Assembly: GCF_013911755.1 (NCBI RefSeq) | Contig: NZ_JACESP010000007.1 | Span: 62,001 to 126,000, forward strand | DNA: 64,000 nt | Reading direction: 5' to 3' | From: Sphingosinicella sp. | Lineage (GTDB): Bacteria > Pseudomonadota > Alphaproteobacteria > Sphingomonadales > Sphingomonadaceae | In this document: piece after piece, positions 62,466-64,000 of the stretch | Layout of the letters: each line of letters begins with the position of its first letter | How positions within the stretch are numbered: position 1 is the first letter of the stretch | Notes under the pieces: generated by a model | The model's database searches: none | What the model was told of the DNA's origin: nothing | Seen by the model: the letters and a program-made list of their open reading frames with translations, nothing else | Position numbers and translations under genes: made by a program

Positions 62466-63047
62466 TTATTCGAACGATACGGTCGGCGCGGTTTCGGCTC
62501 CGGCGGTGGTGGCCTTGAACGGCGTGATCGGCTCGGCACCATAGATGAACTTCGCCGCGATCAGGCTCGGGAAGGTGCGGATCTCGGTGTTATAGGCCTG
62601 CACCGCCTGATTATAGTCGCGCCGCGCCACGGTGATGCGGTTCTCCGTGCCTTCGAGCTGCGATTGCAGCGCCAGAAAATTCTCGTTCGATTTCAGTTCC
62701 GGGTAGCGCTCGACGGTAACGAGCAGGCGAGAAAGCGCGCCCGAAAGCTGGTCCTGCGCGGCCTGGAAGCGGGCGACCGCGGCGGGATCGGTGAGCTGGT
62801 CGGCGTTGATCGTCGTCTGCGTCGCGGAGGCGCGCGCCTGCGTCACCGCTTCGAGCACCTCGCGCTCCTGCGCGGCGAAGCCCTTCACGGTGGCGACGAG
62901 ATTCGGAATGAGGTCCGCGCGCCGCTGGTACTGGCTCTCCACTTCCGCCCACGAAGCCTTCACGGCCTCCTCGCGCGTCGGCACGGTATTGATGCCGCAC
63001 GCCGCGAGCGTCAGCGCGGCGAGCAGTGGGAGCAGGAACTTGCGCAT
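62466..63047 (-). CDS. lemA: LemA family lipoprotein-like protein
   Basis: 193 residues from ATG 63047. A lipobox LTLAAC (Cys 17) is followed by the LemA helical bundle: WAEVESQYQRRADLIPNLVATVKGF and the C-terminal RRDYNQAVQAYNTEIRTFPSLIAAKFI in blocks. LemA and TPM genes are a conserved pair in many bacteria, and the three here are spaced by 2 bases or overlapping. Confidence 0.92.
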   Translation of the reverse strand: MRKFLLPLLAALTLAACGINTVPTREEAVKASWAEVESQYQRRADLIPNLVATVKGFAAQEREVLEAVTQARASATQTTINADQLTDPAAVARFQAAQDQLSGALSRLLVTVERYPELKSNENFLALQSQLEGTENRITVARRDYNQAVQAYNTEIRTFPSLIAAKFIYGAEPITPFKATTAGAETAPTVSFE

Positions 63048-63095
63048 TGGACGAACCCCTTCCGTATCAGTCAACTAATACAGGGCCCTTTTCGC

Positions 63096-64000
63096 TTATT
63101 CCGCCGCCATTAGCAACGGCTCCGCCTGCGGACCCCGCACGACGCGTCCGGGCCGCGCGCCCTGCACCGCACCGTTCCGGAACGTGACGGCGCCGGACTT
63201 GATCGTCGCGGTATAGCCATCGGCCTTCTGGAGAAGCCGCTTGCCGCCCGCGGGCAGGTCGAACGCCAGCCACGGCTTGCCGAGCTTCAGCCGATCGAGA
63301 TCGATGACGTTGACGTCGGCGAGATAACCGGGTGCAAGCAGGCCGCGGTCGGCGAGGCCATAGAGCAGCGCGGTGTCCCGGCACTGCCGCTTGATCGCGA
63401 GTTCGAGCGAAATGCGCCCGCGTGCGCGGCCTTTCACCCAGTGCGTGAGGAGGAAGGTGGGGGAGGCCGCGTCGCAGATCGTGCCGCAATGCGCGCCGCC
63501 ATCCGACAGCGAGATGACCGTGTCGTCGCGCTCCAGCAGGCCCTTCACGAAGTCGAGGTTGCCGTCCACGTAGTTGAGGATCGGCAAATAGATGAAGCCG
63601 GTGCCATCGTCCTCCATCATGACGTCATAGGCGACCTCTGCGGGGGATTTTCCGTCCGCTTTCGCCAGCGCGGCGAGGCTGCGTTCGGGCGCGGGTTCGT
63701 AGTCCGGCTCCTCGCCGAGCGGAAACTGCATCGTCCAGCCCTGCGTCACCAGCATGAACAACGCTGCCGTGTCGGGGTGCGGCGGCGGCAGGTTCTCTTC
63801 GGCGAGCAGCTTCGCCCGGAAGGCGGGGTCGCGCAGCGTCGCGAGCTGTTCGGCCCACGGCTTCGCCGCGATCGCCTGCCACGATGGACGCATCAAGAAC
63901 GGATGCACCGTGCCGCGCCACGCCATGAGCACGCCCGTGCCGCGCAGCGAGATCTGCGCGCGGATGTTGGCGCCGTCATCGTTGGCGGCCTTCGTCGCGG
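63096..64000 (-). CDS. N-acyl-D-amino-acid deacylase family amidohydrolase (5' end cut by window)
   Basis: At least 301 residues of the C-terminal part. The frame continues beyond base 64000. The sequence has GAHCGTICDAASPTFLLTHW (active-site Asp/His region of amidohydrolase family 3), then DRGLLAPGYLADVNVIDLDRL and GKRLLQKADGYTATI, typical of D-aminoacylases. The family hydrolyses N-acylated D-amino acids or related amides; the exact substrate is not known. It precedes lemA on the same strand. Confidence 0.85.
   Translation of the reverse strand, partial: ATKAANDDGANIRAQISLRGTGVLMAWRGTVHPFLMRPSWQAIAAKPWAEQLATLRDPAFRAKLLAEENLPPPHPDTAALFMLVTQGWTMQFPLGEEPDYEPAPERSLAALAKADGKSPAEVAYDVMMEDDGTGFIYLPILNYVDGNLDFVKGLLERDDTVISLSDGGAHCGTICDAASPTFLLTHWVKGRARGRISLELAIKRQCRDTALLYGLADRGLLAPGYLADVNVIDLDRLKLGKPWLAFDLPAGGKRLLQKADGYTATIKSGAVTFRNGAVQGARPGRVVRGPQAEPLLMAAE

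Noticed and set aside
1-64000. CRISPR array, rRNA operon or insertion sequence
   Set aside because: No regularly spaced direct repeats, no rRNA sequence and no transposase frame or paired terminal repeats were seen.

Overview
The window is a GC-rich alphaproteobacterial chromosome segment, most likely from the order Sphingomonadales. The evidence is a Caulobacter-type origin beside hemE, an mnmE-mnmG-rsmG-parA-parB cluster with perfect parS sites, and several small families largely confined to alphaproteobacteria (UPF0262, DUF1491, DUF2948, DUF3576, MmcB, a DUF6489-like protein). The genus cannot be fixed by eye.

Bases 1 to about 10577 look like a mobile island ending at the 3' end of a tRNA-Gly(GCC) gene. 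It carries a transfer module read leftwards: an excisionase-like HTH protein, an unknown protein, a possible oriT region, a ribbon-helix-helix protein, a TraD-type coupling ATPase and a MobF relaxase-helicase. Beyond this is a decayed heavy-metal module: a CDF exporter with a textbook MerR-type operator, a frameshifted MerR regulator, a His-rich periplasmic protein, and a czcC/czcA deletion scar. A HEPN-nucleotidyltransferase gene is cut by the left edge. No integrase, transposase or mating-pore gene is visible.

From 10.6 to 48.4 kb lies core chromosome: ybbN, LON-domain and Trm112 genes with a ubiH-like gene; ftsK-lolA-xth-ribA-L,D-transpeptidase; yggS and a thiE-like gene; leuS-lptE-holA; dcd-rarD-murA; a bifunctional penicillin-binding protein beside a perfect CtrA box; a SCO protein next to the redox two-component pair regB-regA; mmcB; a SleB hydrolase; ptsN-hpf; and dnaQ-coaE-aroE-maf-ppsR, a tightly overlapping leftward operon. 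A probable three-hairpin small RNA precedes ftsK.

The replication origin is assigned to 48406-48708, between ppsR and hemE, which diverge from it. To the right are hemE-hemJ, rho, a TerC-family gene, rnk, and then the partition region mnmE, parS, parS, mnmG, rsmG (with parS inside its coding sequence), parA and parB. The window ends with mscL, two TPM-domain genes, a lemA gene and a truncated D-aminoacylase-type amidohydrolase.

Many neighbours overlap by 4 bases (ATGA, GTGA, TTGA), often with GTG or TTG starts, so several true starts lie well inside longer open frames. I found no CRISPR array, rRNA, insertion sequence or recognisable new defence system. The best leads are the candidate small RNA at 13910-13998, the CtrA box at 35132-35147, the coaE/dnaQ overlap, the rnk leader hairpin and the decayed metal module.
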